Below are positions 16,690 through 24,892 of a stretch of DNA of 41,643 bases, piece after piece. The DNA lies in assembly GCF_040812015.1 (NCBI RefSeq), contig NZ_JBFNXJ010000025.1, forward strand, positions 1-41,643, written 5' to 3'. The notes under the pieces were generated by a model. That model was not told where the DNA came from and searched no databases. It saw only the letters and a list, made by a program, of their open reading frames with translations. The translations under genes and the position numbers were made by a program. Numbering within the stretch: position 1 is the first letter of the stretch; each line of letters starts with the position of its first letter. Source of the stretch: Chitinivorax sp. PXF-14. Lineage in GTDB: Bacteria; Pseudomonadota; Gammaproteobacteria; Burkholderiales; SCOH01.

Positions 16690-18885
16690 ATGCCATCCCG
16701 CTCCCTGTCCCGCCACTGCCTGACACTCGCCCCGCTGCTCGGTGGCTATCTGATCGCCACCCCCTGCCTCGCCGCCGACGAGGCCACGGACACCCCGCCC
16801 AAGCTGGAGACGATCCAGGTCACCGGCAGCCGCCTGCGCGCGATCGACGACCGGCGCGACGCCACCGCCGCCAAGCAGATCTACGACAAGGAAGAGCTCG
16901 AACGCTTCGGCGAGAGCACGGTCGGCGCCATCCTGCGCCGCCTGCCCGGCGTCACCTATTCTGGCAACCCGGGCCGGCCGAGCGAGATCAAGATGCGCGG
17001 CATGGGCGGCGGCTATACGCAGATCCTCATCGACGGCGAGCGCGTGCCGCCGCGCCAGGGCCGCACCGTGTCGCTGGACATGATCCCGGTCGACATGATC
17101 GAGCGCATCGAGGTGATCCGCGCGCCGGTGGCCGAGTACAGCGCACAGGCCGTGGCCGGCACGATCAACATCGTGCTCAACGAAGACGCGCGCAAGAAAA
17201 GCCGGGGCCTGCGCGCCGTGCTCAATCTCGAACATGGCCACGCTTACCCGCAGCTATCGGGCCAGCTTGGCGACCGCGCAGGCAGCCTGTCCTGGCAGCT
17301 GTCGGGGGCGGTACTGGCGCGCGGGCAGGATAGCCTGAGCCAACGCCAGAGCGAGGAACGCGCGGCCGACGGCACGCTGCTGGCCGACTCGCAGTCGCAG
17401 AGCCACCGCCGGGGCCACACCGACGAGCTCAACCTGTCGCCGCGCCTGACCTGGCGCGTGGACGAGGCCGATACGCTGATGCTGCAGCCCTTCATCGTGA
17501 AAAGCCGCGGCAGCACCGACGGCAATATCGAGCAGAGCCAGACTGCCGGCCCCGCCCTGCCCTATGCCACGGCCGCCGAGCGCACCGAACGCGACACCAC
17601 CCAGGCGCGCATGATGGCAAGCTGGAACCACCGGCTGGGCCAGGGCGAAAAACTGCTGCTGCGCGTGTCGGGCAATACCAGCCAGGGTGACGACGACACC
17701 CGCCGCGACGAGCGCGACGCTGCTGGCGCCCTGCTGCGCCACGTAGAGGAAAGCCAGCGCATGCGCGACCACGGCCTGCAGGCCTCGCTCAAATGGTCGC
17801 GCCCGCTGTTCGACACGCACCTCGTTTCAACCGGCCTCGAAGGCGGCCAGAGCCGCCGCAGCGAGCACAGCACCCAGCTCGAGAACGGCGTCGCCACCGG
17901 CAATGCCGACGGCGACCAGTTCGATGCCCGCGAGCGACGCAGCGCGCTGTATGTGCAGGACGAGTGGGACATCGACGAACGGCGCGCGCTGAACCTCGGC
18001 CTGCGCTGGGAGCAACTGCAGCAGTCGGCCGACACCGGCGAGCAGCGCCACGACAACCGCCTGTCGGTGCTGAGCCCGTCGCTGCACGGCGTGTGGCGTT
18101 TTGGCGACGGCAACCGGCAGCAGTTGCGCGCCAGCCTTGCGCGCAGCTACAAGGCCCCAGGGCTCGGCGACCTGAGCCCGCGCATCTCCACCAACAGCAA
18201 CAACGGCCCGACCCGCCCCGACCGCACCGGCAACCCCGATCTCAAGCCCGAGCTGGCCTGGGGCACCGAGCTCGGCGTCGAAAGCTATTTCGCCGACAAC
18301 AGCGTGATCGGCGCCAACCTGTTCTGGCGCAGGATAGACGAGCTGATCCGACGCCAGACCAGCCTCCAAGACGGCCGCTGGGTGTCGCGCCCGCTCAACC
18401 TGTCGAACGCACGCACCGCCGGCATCGAGCTCGACAGCAAGTTCCGCCTGAGCCAGCTCGTCGATGGCGCGCCCGAGATCGATTTCCGCGCCAATTACAG
18501 CCGTTTCGTGTCGAAAGTCGCCGACATCGACGGCCCCGACAACCGGCTCGACGACCAGCCGGACCAGGTGCTCAACCTCGGCGCCGACTACCGCCTGCCC
18601 GGCCTGCCCCTCAGCGTCGGCAGCAACTTCAACTGGACGCCGGGCTACAACGTGCGCCCGGCCAATAACCAGTTGAACCGCATCGATGCCAAGCGTGTGC
18701 TCGACCTGTTCGCCACCTGGACCATCGACCGCGGCACGCGGCTGCGCCTCACGCTGGGCAATGTGCTCGCCAACAGCATGGATGGCGCCACGCGCTATGT
18801 GCTCGACAACGGCGTGATCCGCACCGACCTGAGCGAGGACAGCGCCTACCGCAGCGCCAGCCTGGCGCTGGAAATGAAGCTCTGA
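16690..18885 (+). CDS. TonB-dependent outer-membrane receptor (siderophore-type)
   Basis: A 731-residue gated barrel. It has a signal peptide (about 1-29, ending CLAA), a TonB-box-like stretch (LETIQVTGSRL) and a plug domain with LRRLPGV, IKMRGMGGGYTQILIDGERV and the conserved IERIEVIRAPVAEYSAQAVAGTINIVL. The remainder is a 22-strand-type barrel with repeated aromatic-ended strands. The final residue is Leu rather than the usual Phe. Length fits catecholate or ferric-siderophore receptors. A Fur-like box upstream supports iron regulation. No exbB, exbD, tonB or siderophore biosynthesis gene is adjacent, so the ligand is unknown. No strong ribosome site is visible before the ATG. Confidence 0.93.
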   Translation: MPSRSLSRHCLTLAPLLGGYLIATPCLAADEATDTPPKLETIQVTGSRLRAIDDRRDATAAKQIYDKEELERFGESTVGAILRRLPGVTYSGNPGRPSEIKMRGMGGGYTQILIDGERVPPRQGRTVSLDMIPVDMIERIEVIRAPVAEYSAQAVAGTINIVLNEDARKKSRGLRAVLNLEHGHAYPQLSGQLGDRAGSLSWQLSGAVLARGQDSLSQRQSEERAADGTLLADSQSQSHRRGHTDELNLSPRLTWRVDEADTLMLQPFIVKSRGSTDGNIEQSQTAGPALPYATAAERTERDTTQARMMASWNHRLGQGEKLLLRVSGNTSQGDDDTRRDERDAAGALLRHVEESQRMRDHGLQASLKWSRPLFDTHLVSTGLEGGQSRRSEHSTQLENGVATGNADGDQFDARERRSALYVQDEWDIDERRALNLGLRWEQLQQSADTGEQRHDNRLSVLSPSLHGVWRFGDGNRQQLRASLARSYKAPGLGDLSPRISTNSNNGPTRPDRTGNPDLKPELAWGTELGVESYFADNSVIGANLFWRRIDELIRRQTSLQDGRWVSRPLNLSNARTAGIELDSKFRLSQLVDGAPEIDFRANYSRFVSKVADIDGPDNRLDDQPDQVLNLGADYRLPGLPLSVGSNFNWTPGYNVRPANNQLNRIDAKRVLDLFATWTIDRGTRLRLTLGNVLANSMDGATRYVLDNGVIRTDLSEDSAYRSASLALEMKL

Positions 18886-19040
18886 CGCCATCCGGGGCCG
18901 CTGTGCCGCAAATATATTTACCCAAGGGCCTGGGCCGCCGCCATAATCGTCGCCAGCCCCCGCCGGCACGGTCGAATAGGGACAAATAGGACCGTCAGCG
19001 TGCCGCCGGGCCATTTATTGAAGATGCAAGAGGAGCCCCC

Positions 19041-19532
19041 ATGAGCATGATCTCCGCGTGGAGAATCGCCACCGACGAGCAGATCGCAGCACTGCTGCAC
19101 GAGCCGGCGCTGATCGAGGACCTGCTCGACGACGGCAGTTCGGACGAAATCGACCTGGACAAGGCCTGGCACGGTATCCACTACCTGCTGACGGGCACCG
19201 CCTGGGGCGGCAGCGAGCCACTCAACTACATCATCGAGGGTGGCCGCACCGTCGGTGACATCGAAATCGGCTACGGCCCGGCCCGCGTGCTCGACAGCGC
19301 ACAGGTGCGGGCCTTCGGACAGGCCCTGGCGGGTGTCACGCACGAGCAGTTGCGCGCGGCCTACCAGCCGACGGCGATGGCCAGGGCCGAGGTCTACCCG
19401 AATATCTGGGATCGGGCCGACGAGTCGCCCGACGAAGCCCTCGATTACCTGCTGGCCTATTTCGATGAGCTCCGCGCCTATGTGATCCAGGCCAGCGACA
19501 GCGGCAAGGGCTTGATCACTTACATCTGCTGA
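19041..19532 (+). CDS. DUF1877 (YfbM-like) family protein
   Basis: A 163-residue cytoplasmic protein with the family pattern: an N-terminal MSMISAWRIATDEQI, then IDLDKAWHGIHYLLTGTAWGG (conserved KaWhgiHyLLTG), and a C-terminal YLLAYFDELRAYVIQASDSG. GAGGAG precedes the start. The family has a known fold but no assigned biochemical role. It stands alone between the TonB receptor and a small membrane-protein gene. Confidence 0.85.
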   Translation: MSMISAWRIATDEQIAALLHEPALIEDLLDDGSSDEIDLDKAWHGIHYLLTGTAWGGSEPLNYIIEGGRTVGDIEIGYGPARVLDSAQVRAFGQALAGVTHEQLRAAYQPTAMARAEVYPNIWDRADESPDEALDYLLAYFDELRAYVIQASDSGKGLITYIC

Positions 19533-19599
19533 GCTAATCAGAGATTGGCGCCGCCATCGTGGCGGCGCGACACCCCGAGTCACCCGCCGGAGAGCCGCC

Positions 19600-19920
19600 A
19601 TGCGTTCGCCTCCCAAGATCATGCTTGCCTGGGTCATGGCCGTGGCCGTGCCGGTTGCCGCCGGCGTGGTGCTGACCGGCTTTCTGACGCTGGCGCCCTA
19701 CGACATGATGGTCGAGCTGGTACGCAGCCATTTCCCGGCCATCGTCGGCCTGCCGGTCGCGGCGGTGTTTGCAGTGTTTCTGGTCGTGGTGCTGCAGCAG
19801 ACCTCGGGGCCGGTGAAATTCGAGGGGCTCGGCTTCCGCTTTGAGGGCACCTCGGGGCAGGTCGTGCTGTGGGTGTTCACCTTCCTGTCGATCGCAGGCG
19901 CCATCAAGCTGCTCTGGTAG
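19600..19920 (+). CDS. Small integral membrane protein of unknown function
   Basis: 106 residues with three predicted TM helices (about 8-30, 44-66 and 87-104). A short hydrophilic loop (QQTSGPVKFEGLGFRFEGTS) lies between helices two and three and carries the only polar patch. GGAGAG precedes the ATG at six bases. I recognise the type (conserved hypothetical, VKFEGLGF...GTSG...W) but no function. It is 67 bp after the DUF1877 gene and possibly co-transcribed. Confidence 0.75.
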   Translation: MRSPPKIMLAWVMAVAVPVAAGVVLTGFLTLAPYDMMVELVRSHFPAIVGLPVAAVFAVFLVVVLQQTSGPVKFEGLGFRFEGTSGQVVLWVFTFLSIAGAIKLLW

Positions 19921-19957
19921 GCGCCGGCTCCGCCCATTTGGCGACGCCGGCGCGGGT

Positions 19958-20203
19958 TTACAGGCTGAATTCGCGGAATTTGTCGCCGAAGGTCTGGTGG
20001 ACGTCGATCACGACATATTGCTCGCCACTGCTGTCTGCCACCTGATGCACGATCGCGTCGGCGTCGATCTCGCCGCGATAGGTGCCGTCACCCTGCATGG
20101 GCGTGAAACTGACCTGTACCTCGCGTTCATCGGGAAAGGCGCTCAGAACGGCCTTCAGGTCGCCAACGGTGCGGATCGAGCGAAAAGTTGCAGGACGTGC
20201 CAT
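19958..20203 (-). CDS. Conserved hypothetical 81-residue protein
   Basis: A short soluble protein beginning MARPATFRSIRTVGDLKAVL. It continues with a predicted beta-alpha pattern (EREVQVSFTPM, EQYVVIDVHQTFG). The start at 20203 is fixed by AAAGGAGA seven bases upstream; the frame is open further but without a ribosome site. VGDLKaaL followed by a short beta strand resembles small single-domain proteins with no known function. It is monocistronic on the minus strand and its end faces the membrane-protein gene. Confidence 0.7.
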   Translation of the reverse strand: MARPATFRSIRTVGDLKAVLSAFPDEREVQVSFTPMQGDGTYRGEIDADAIVHQVADSSGEQYVVIDVHQTFGDKFREFSL

Positions 20204-20448
20204 GGTAGATCTCCTTTGCGTCAGAGGTAGGGCAGACAAGGGAATCGAATCGTGACGGACATCGTTGCTGCAAGCGCCGTTGCGGCTGGCGCGACCTGCC
20301 GGGGGCAGGCAGCCCGATCGCGACAAGCTGGTCGAGCCGTCGATTGCTGCACTGCAGCATCGAACAATTTCATTGTGTCGATTTTTATGGGCTGCGACAA
20401 GCATAAAATGACAGCTTCATGAATTGCCCCGCAAAGGCCGAATCCTCC

Positions 20449-20997
20449 ATGCCCACCACCTTACGTCTTGCCACACCGGCCGATGCCCAGGCCATCGCCG
20501 CACTGGTCAACCGCGCCTATCGGCCAGCCACGCAGCAGCGCGGCTGGACCCACGAAGCCGACTGGGTGGCAGGCGAGCGCATCTCCAGCGAGCAGGTCGC
20601 GGCGCTCGATGGGCCTCGCTCATGCGTGCTGCTGCTGTGCCGAGGGCCGGCCATCGCCGCTTGCGTGCATATCGAGGCGGATGGCGACTGCAGCTACATC
20701 GGCATGCTCGCGAGCGAGCCCGGGCAGCAAGGGCAAGGGCTGGGCAAGCGCATGCTGGCGGCAGCCGAGGCGCATGCGGCGGAACACTTCGCGGCGCACT
20801 CGTTTCGCATGGTCGTGCTGTCGGCGCGCGCGGAGCTCATCGCATTCTACGAGCGCCGCGGCTACCGGCGTACCGGCCAGCTTGAGCCCTACCCCGTAGC
20901 GGCCGGCGTGGGCAGCCCCAGACAGGCTGGGCTGACGATCGAGACGCTGATCAAGCCGGCGAGCCACGGCCCCGACATGGCGCCCGCCATCACCTGA
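20449..20997 (+). CDS. GNAT-family N-acetyltransferase
   Basis: A 182-residue acyl-CoA-dependent acetyltransferase. The opening is LRLATPADAQAIAALVNRAY. The CoA-binding motif A reads IGMLASEPGQQGQGLGKRML (Q-x-x-G-x-G). The C-terminal FYERRGYRRTG is typical. I prefer ATG 20449, where the conserved domain starts (MPTTLRLATP); an ATG at 20419 adds ten residues. Neither start has a strong ribosome site. Substrate is unknown, and the neighbours give no clue. Confidence 0.85.
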   Translation: MPTTLRLATPADAQAIAALVNRAYRPATQQRGWTHEADWVAGERISSEQVAALDGPRSCVLLLCRGPAIAACVHIEADGDCSYIGMLASEPGQQGQGLGKRMLAAAEAHAAEHFAAHSFRMVVLSARAELIAFYERRGYRRTGQLEPYPVAAGVGSPRQAGLTIETLIKPASHGPDMAPAIT

Positions 20998-21141
20998 GCT
21001 CCCGGCACGGCCACACGCGGGCGCCGCCACGGGCGATTACGCAGAACGGCATGCATGCTGCCGGCGGCCTTGTCCAGCATGGCATCGCGACGCTACCAGC
21101 GGCACGGGTGGCAACTTGACTGGGTGGATGAGGGGGCGGAC

Positions 21142-21318
21142 ATGACAGTGTCGCCATCTTCGACACTCGTCATCCTCAACACTCCTCGTCCAAGACGCAC
21201 GCCATCTCCTGCGCTCGTCCGCCGCAGCCCTCGGTTTGCCCCGGCAGCCGGCGTGCTGGTGGGCCTTGTTGCAACTCCCTTGGGCGTGTATTTATTTGCA
21301 AATGAGATTGATTATTAA
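21142..21318 (+). CDS. Doubtful small membrane ORF
   Basis: 58 codons with a good GAGGGGG six bases before ATG 21142. The C-terminal half is hydrophobic (FAPAAGVLVGLVATPLGVYL), so a single-pass peptide is possible. Against this, the N-terminal half is low-complexity Pro/Arg/Ser and a Fur-like box overlaps the 3' end. The rest of the 20998-21391 interval shows nothing recognisable. Confidence 0.2.
   Translation: MTVSPSSTLVILNTPRPRRTPSPALVRRSPRFAPAAGVLVGLVATPLGVYLFANEIDY
21298..21316. promoter_or_regulatory. Fur-like box upstream of the DUF4198/ApbE/PepSY operon
   Basis: The reverse complement of GCAAATGAGATTGATTATT matches the 19-bp Fur consensus at about 12 of 19 positions. Both outer hexamers are recognisable (ATAATC, TCATTT). 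It sits in an AT-rich island 75 bases before the DUF4198 start. Confidence 0.6.
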
Positions 21319-21391
21319 TAGCAACAATGCGAATTAGCCGTTAGAATTGCGCACCTCATCTCGAATCGACTCATCAGACAGGAGCGCATCC

Positions 21392-22300
21392 ATGGCCGTT
21401 CTTCCTACTCCCACCCGTCTTCGCGCGCTGCTCGTCGGCACGGCCACGCTGCTGTCCGTACCGGCCGCGCAGGCCCACACCCCTTTCCTGCTGCCGCTCG
21501 AATTCGGCGTGAGCCGCGACCATGTGACCCTGCAAGCGGCCCTGACGGAGGACCTGTATTTCGTTCCCGATCTGCCGATACGCAATGCCGATTACTATGT
21601 GATCGGCCCCGACGGCCAGCGTGCCAGGCTCGATGCGCTGGCCCAGCTCAAGGACTTCACCGCGATCGAGGTGCCGCTGCCGGCCACGGGCACCTACAAG
21701 TTCACCACCGGCGACCAGAGCACGCGTATCTCGAAGATGGCGCTGATCGACGGCCAATGGCGCCAGGTGCGGCCAGCCGGTGCCAAGGCGCCCGTGCCGG
21801 AAACCAAGCCGGGCGAGGCCCAGCCACCAGCAGCCCAGGCCGCGCCAACGGACGACAAGCGGCCACGCGCCATCGACGAGGCGATGATCCCGGCCGGCAC
21901 GCAGGTAATCGAGGTGCAGGCGGTACAACGTGTCGAAACCTATGTCACCCGTGGTGCGCCGTCGAATGACGCGCTGCAGGCCAGCGGCCGGGGCTTCGAG
22001 GTGCGCCCGATCACCCATCCGAACGAGATCTACCTCGATCGGGGCTTCACCTTCGAGGTGCTCGACGACGGCAAACCGGTGCGCGACGTGGCCTTCGCCG
22101 TCTATCGCGGCGGCAATGCCTACGACGACAAGAAGATCGCGCAGGAGGCGCGCAGCGACGCCAATGGCCGCGTCACGCTGAACTTCGAGCGCCCCGGCAT
22201 CTACCTGATGAACACCCGCTACCCGGCAAGACGCGGCCCGGCCGAGGCCCCGGCGAGCCGCACCACCACTTACACGATGACCTTCGAAGTCGTGCGCTGA
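21392..22300 (+). CDS. Secreted DUF4198-domain protein
   Basis: A 302-residue periplasmic protein. The signal peptide covers residues 1-27 and ends AQAH; the His at the mature N-terminus (HTPFLLPLEFGV) is characteristic of the family. A beta-sandwich follows, with RNADYYVIGPDG and the late FTFEVLDDGKPVRDVAFAVYRGG plus FERPGIYLMNTRYP, resembling carboxypeptidase-regulatory/CopC-like folds. A Pro/Ala-rich linker lies at about 140-165. The ATG at 21392 has AGGAG eight bases upstream. It is first in an operon with an ApbE-DUF2271 fusion and a PepSY membrane protein. DUF4198 proteins recur beside TonB receptors and metal-uptake genes, so a role in periplasmic metal or redox handling is inferred. 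Confidence 0.88.
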   Translation: MAVLPTPTRLRALLVGTATLLSVPAAQAHTPFLLPLEFGVSRDHVTLQAALTEDLYFVPDLPIRNADYYVIGPDGQRARLDALAQLKDFTAIEVPLPATGTYKFTTGDQSTRISKMALIDGQWRQVRPAGAKAPVPETKPGEAQPPAAQAAPTDDKRPRAIDEAMIPAGTQVIEVQAVQRVETYVTRGAPSNDALQASGRGFEVRPITHPNEIYLDRGFTFEVLDDGKPVRDVAFAVYRGGNAYDDKKIAQEARSDANGRVTLNFERPGIYLMNTRYPARRGPAEAPASRTTTYTMTFEVVR

Positions 22301-22455
22301 GCATGGCGCAGCCCGGGCGGGCCGATGCTGCCGCCTGGCTGCCCGCCGCCGTCTCAGTACATAACGGCCTTGCCCGGCCGGCACCGGATCGGGCCAGGGC
22401 GGCAACAGCGCCCTGCCAACACCAGCCGACAGCACCTGCTGCCAAGGAACCCCGC

Positions 22456-24021
22456 ATGCTCCACCCGACAAGCCTCTTCCGCCTATCCTCGCTGGCGCGC
22501 GCGATTGCCGCGGCCGGCCTGCTCTCGCCCGCGTTCGCCACGGCGGCGCTGCATGGCGGCGCACCAGCCGTGCTGGCGCCGGCCAGCCAGGCCGCCCAGG
22601 CCTACCGCTTCCATGACGATTTCGTGCTCGGCACCTCGCTCGACGTGCTCGTCATGGCGCGCGACGAGGCCGATGCGGCGCGCGCCATGGCCGCGATCCG
22701 CGACGAGATCGCCCGGCTCGACGCCATCCTCAGCGGCTACCGCGACGACAGCGAGCTCGCCCGCCTGAACCGCAGCACGGAGCTGGCCGTGTCGCCCGCG
22801 CTGTTCGACGTGATCGCCACGGCCGAGCGTTGGCGCGAACGCACCGGCAATGCCTTCAGCGGCCGGCTCGGCGGGCTGATCGGCCAGTGGCGGCAGGCCG
22901 TGCCCGATGCGGCGCAACTCGCGGCACAGGCCAGCCGCATCGCGGCCGCACCGGTGTCGCTCGATGCCGTGAGCCAAAGCGTGAGCCGCCCGGCCGAGGT
23001 CGAATTCGCGCTCGATGCGATCGCCAAGGGCCACATCGTCGATGCCGCCCTGCTCGCCGCACGTGAGGCCGCGCCCAGCGTGGCCGGGCTGATGATCGAC
23101 ATCGGCGGCGACGTGCGCGTCTGGGGCCAGGCGCCGGACCGCGCCGGCTGGCGCATCGGCGTGGCCGACCCACAGGCCGGGCAGGACAACACCGCGCCGC
23201 TCGCCACGCTGTGCCTCAGGGATTGCGCGGTCGCCACCAGCGGTCGTGGCGCGCGCGACCTCACCATCGGCGGCGAGCGTTACCCGCACACGCTGTCGCC
23301 GCTCACCGGCCAGCCGGTGATAGCGACGCAGAGCGCCACCGTGGTCGCCTCCAGCGCGGCCGACGCCGATGCGCTGGCGACGGCCTTCTCGGTGATGCCC
23401 GCACATGAGGCGATCCTCGTCGCCGAGGCCCTGCCCGGTGTCGAAACGCTGATCATCAGCGATGCGGGGCCGCAGGCCTCGGCCGGCTGGCACGCCATGC
23501 TGGCCGCGCTCGACAGCCAGCCGCGCCGCGCGAGCCCCCTCCTGGCGGCCGATACGGGCGCGCCGGCCCCCTCTTGGCCGGCGGGCTTTGCGGCGATCAT
23601 CGATTATGAAATCCCGCAACTCGACGCCGACACCTACAAATCGCCGTATCTCGCGATCTGGATCACCGATGCCAACCGCAACCTGGTGCGCACGTTGCTG
23701 CTGCTCGGCAATCAGGCCAAGTACCTCGACTCGAACTACGTGTGGTGGCGCCGCTATGGCCGCAAGATGGGCGGGCTCGACGGCATGACCCGCCCGACCC
23801 GCGCGCCGGGCCGCTACAGCGCCGCCTGGGATGGCCTCGACGACGCCGGCCAGCGCGCGCCGCAGGGCCGTTACCTGGTGCATGTCGAGGCGAGCCGCGA
23901 GCACGGCGGCCACAGCTATGAGATGTTCGAGCTCGATGTCGGCGCCAGGGCCTTCGCGCAGGATTACCCGGCCAAGGACGAGATCGGCACGCTGCAACTG
24001 CGCTACGGGAAGGCCAAGTGA
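22456..24021 (+). CDS. ApbE-like FAD:protein FMN transferase fused to DUF2271
   Basis: 521 residues with a signal peptide (about 1-30). Residues about 45-330 are an ApbE domain: LGTSLDVLVMARD, the DAIAKGHIVDAA motif, the Mg/FAD-site IDIGGDVRVWG, and AVATSG...YPHTLSPLTGQPV. Residues about 375-515 are DUF2271: YEIPQLDADTYKSPYLAIWI, WWRRYGRKMGGLDG and TRAPGRYSAAWDGLDD. ApbE proteins attach FMN to threonine in extracytosolic redox proteins. DUF2271 is a periplasmic domain often encoded separately beside them. The start is chosen at 22456 because AAGGA lies upstream and a signal peptide follows. It overlaps the next gene by four bases (GTGA). The usual DxxGGIAKG loop is slightly altered here (FALDAIAKG), so activity is likely but not certain. 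Confidence 0.88.
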   Translation: MLHPTSLFRLSSLARAIAAAGLLSPAFATAALHGGAPAVLAPASQAAQAYRFHDDFVLGTSLDVLVMARDEADAARAMAAIRDEIARLDAILSGYRDDSELARLNRSTELAVSPALFDVIATAERWRERTGNAFSGRLGGLIGQWRQAVPDAAQLAAQASRIAAAPVSLDAVSQSVSRPAEVEFALDAIAKGHIVDAALLAAREAAPSVAGLMIDIGGDVRVWGQAPDRAGWRIGVADPQAGQDNTAPLATLCLRDCAVATSGRGARDLTIGGERYPHTLSPLTGQPVIATQSATVVASSAADADALATAFSVMPAHEAILVAEALPGVETLIISDAGPQASAGWHAMLAALDSQPRRASPLLAADTGAPAPSWPAGFAAIIDYEIPQLDADTYKSPYLAIWITDANRNLVRTLLLLGNQAKYLDSNYVWWRRYGRKMGGLDGMTRPTRAPGRYSAAWDGLDDAGQRAPQGRYLVHVEASREHGGHSYEMFELDVGARAFAQDYPAKDEIGTLQLRYGKAK

Positions 24022-24683
24022 AACGCGAAGACCCGACCCAAAGCGCGCCGAAGAAACAGCAAGCCGCCAAGCCGCACCCGCAGCGCAGCCGCTTCAGGGC
24101 CGAGCTGTTCAAGCAGAGCCGCATGCTGCATGCCTACCTGTCGGCATTTGCCTTCATCGCGCTGATCTTCTTCTCGCTCACCGGCATGCTGCTCAACCAC
24201 CCCAAATGGTTCGCGGCAGGCAAGCCGGCAGGCGACGCGCAGCAGCTCACCCTGCCGAAAACCGAACTGGCGGCGGCCCAGGCCGCAAGCGAGCCGCTGC
24301 GCGCGCTGGCCGATGCCGTCGGCCGCCAGCACCCCTTGCGTGGCGACTACGCGAGTGGCGAGGTGCTCGACGGCGAAGCGCACATCCGCCTCGACGGCGC
24401 CACCGGCAAATCGGACCTGATCGTCAATCTCGCCGACGGCAGCACCGAGCTCACCGTTCAGCACGCCAGCGCCGCCACGCTGATACGCAACCTGCATCGC
24501 GGCAAGCACAGCGGCGCGGCGTGGTCGTGGCTGATCGACATCACGGCGGTCGTGGTGTTCGTGCTGTCGGTGCTCGGCTATGTGCTGTTCTTCAGCCTGC
24601 GCTTCCGCCTCGCCAACAGCATCAAGCTCACCACCGCCAGCCTGCTGCTGATCGGCGGCATCATTTACTGCTTCGTGCCCTGA
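24018..24683 (+). CDS. PepSY-associated transmembrane protein
   Basis: 221 residues starting with GTG that overlaps the previous stop (GTGA), which means tight translational coupling. A charged cytoplasmic N-terminus (about 1-38) is followed by TM1 (40-58, ending SLTGMLLNHPKWF), a periplasmic PepSY-type domain (about 75-150), TM2 (about 171-191, preceded by NLHRGKHSGAAWSWLID) and TM3 (about 198-219). The SLTGmlLNH and LHrGkhsG..w.wliD motifs mark the PepSY-TM family linked to iron/siderophore reduction and flavin-based electron transfer. Third gene of the Fur-box operon. Inferred role: membrane electron carrier working with the ApbE-modified or DUF4198/DUF2271 periplasmic domains, perhaps reducing ferric ligands. 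Confidence 0.88.
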   Translation: MKREDPTQSAPKKQQAAKPHPQRSRFRAELFKQSRMLHAYLSAFAFIALIFFSLTGMLLNHPKWFAAGKPAGDAQQLTLPKTELAAAQAASEPLRALADAVGRQHPLRGDYASGEVLDGEAHIRLDGATGKSDLIVNLADGSTELTVQHASAATLIRNLHRGKHSGAAWSWLIDITAVVVFVLSVLGYVLFFSLRFRLANSIKLTTASLLLIGGIIYCFVP

Positions 24684-24892
24684 CGGCCTGCGGGCCAATG
24701 CGGGCGGGCCCTGCTGGCAAGCTGCAGGCCCCGTCCGTATTGGCTTTCAGGGCAAGCTTGGGCCTGCCGTTAATACTTGCACATCAATCCGGCCGCGCCG
24801 TTTACAGTTGATTCACAGCTTGTTGCTAGCCTGACGGCCAGACTGCCAAAGGCAGTCGCAACCAACAACAAGCCACTGGACGGAGCCCATTC

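Noticed and set aside
22483-23997. 504-codon minus-strand frame opposite the ApbE-DUF2271 gene
   Set aside because: Arg/Gly/Ala/His-rich shadow of a clearly conserved gene.
24400-24420. GAT sequence in the PepSY protein (LDGATGKS) resembling the ApbE flavinylation motif
   Set aside because: The motif needs Asp/Glu three residues before Ser/Thr-Gly-Ala-Thr; here Asp replaces the Ser/Thr and the acidic residue is missing. The stretch is the normal PepSY beta-turn.
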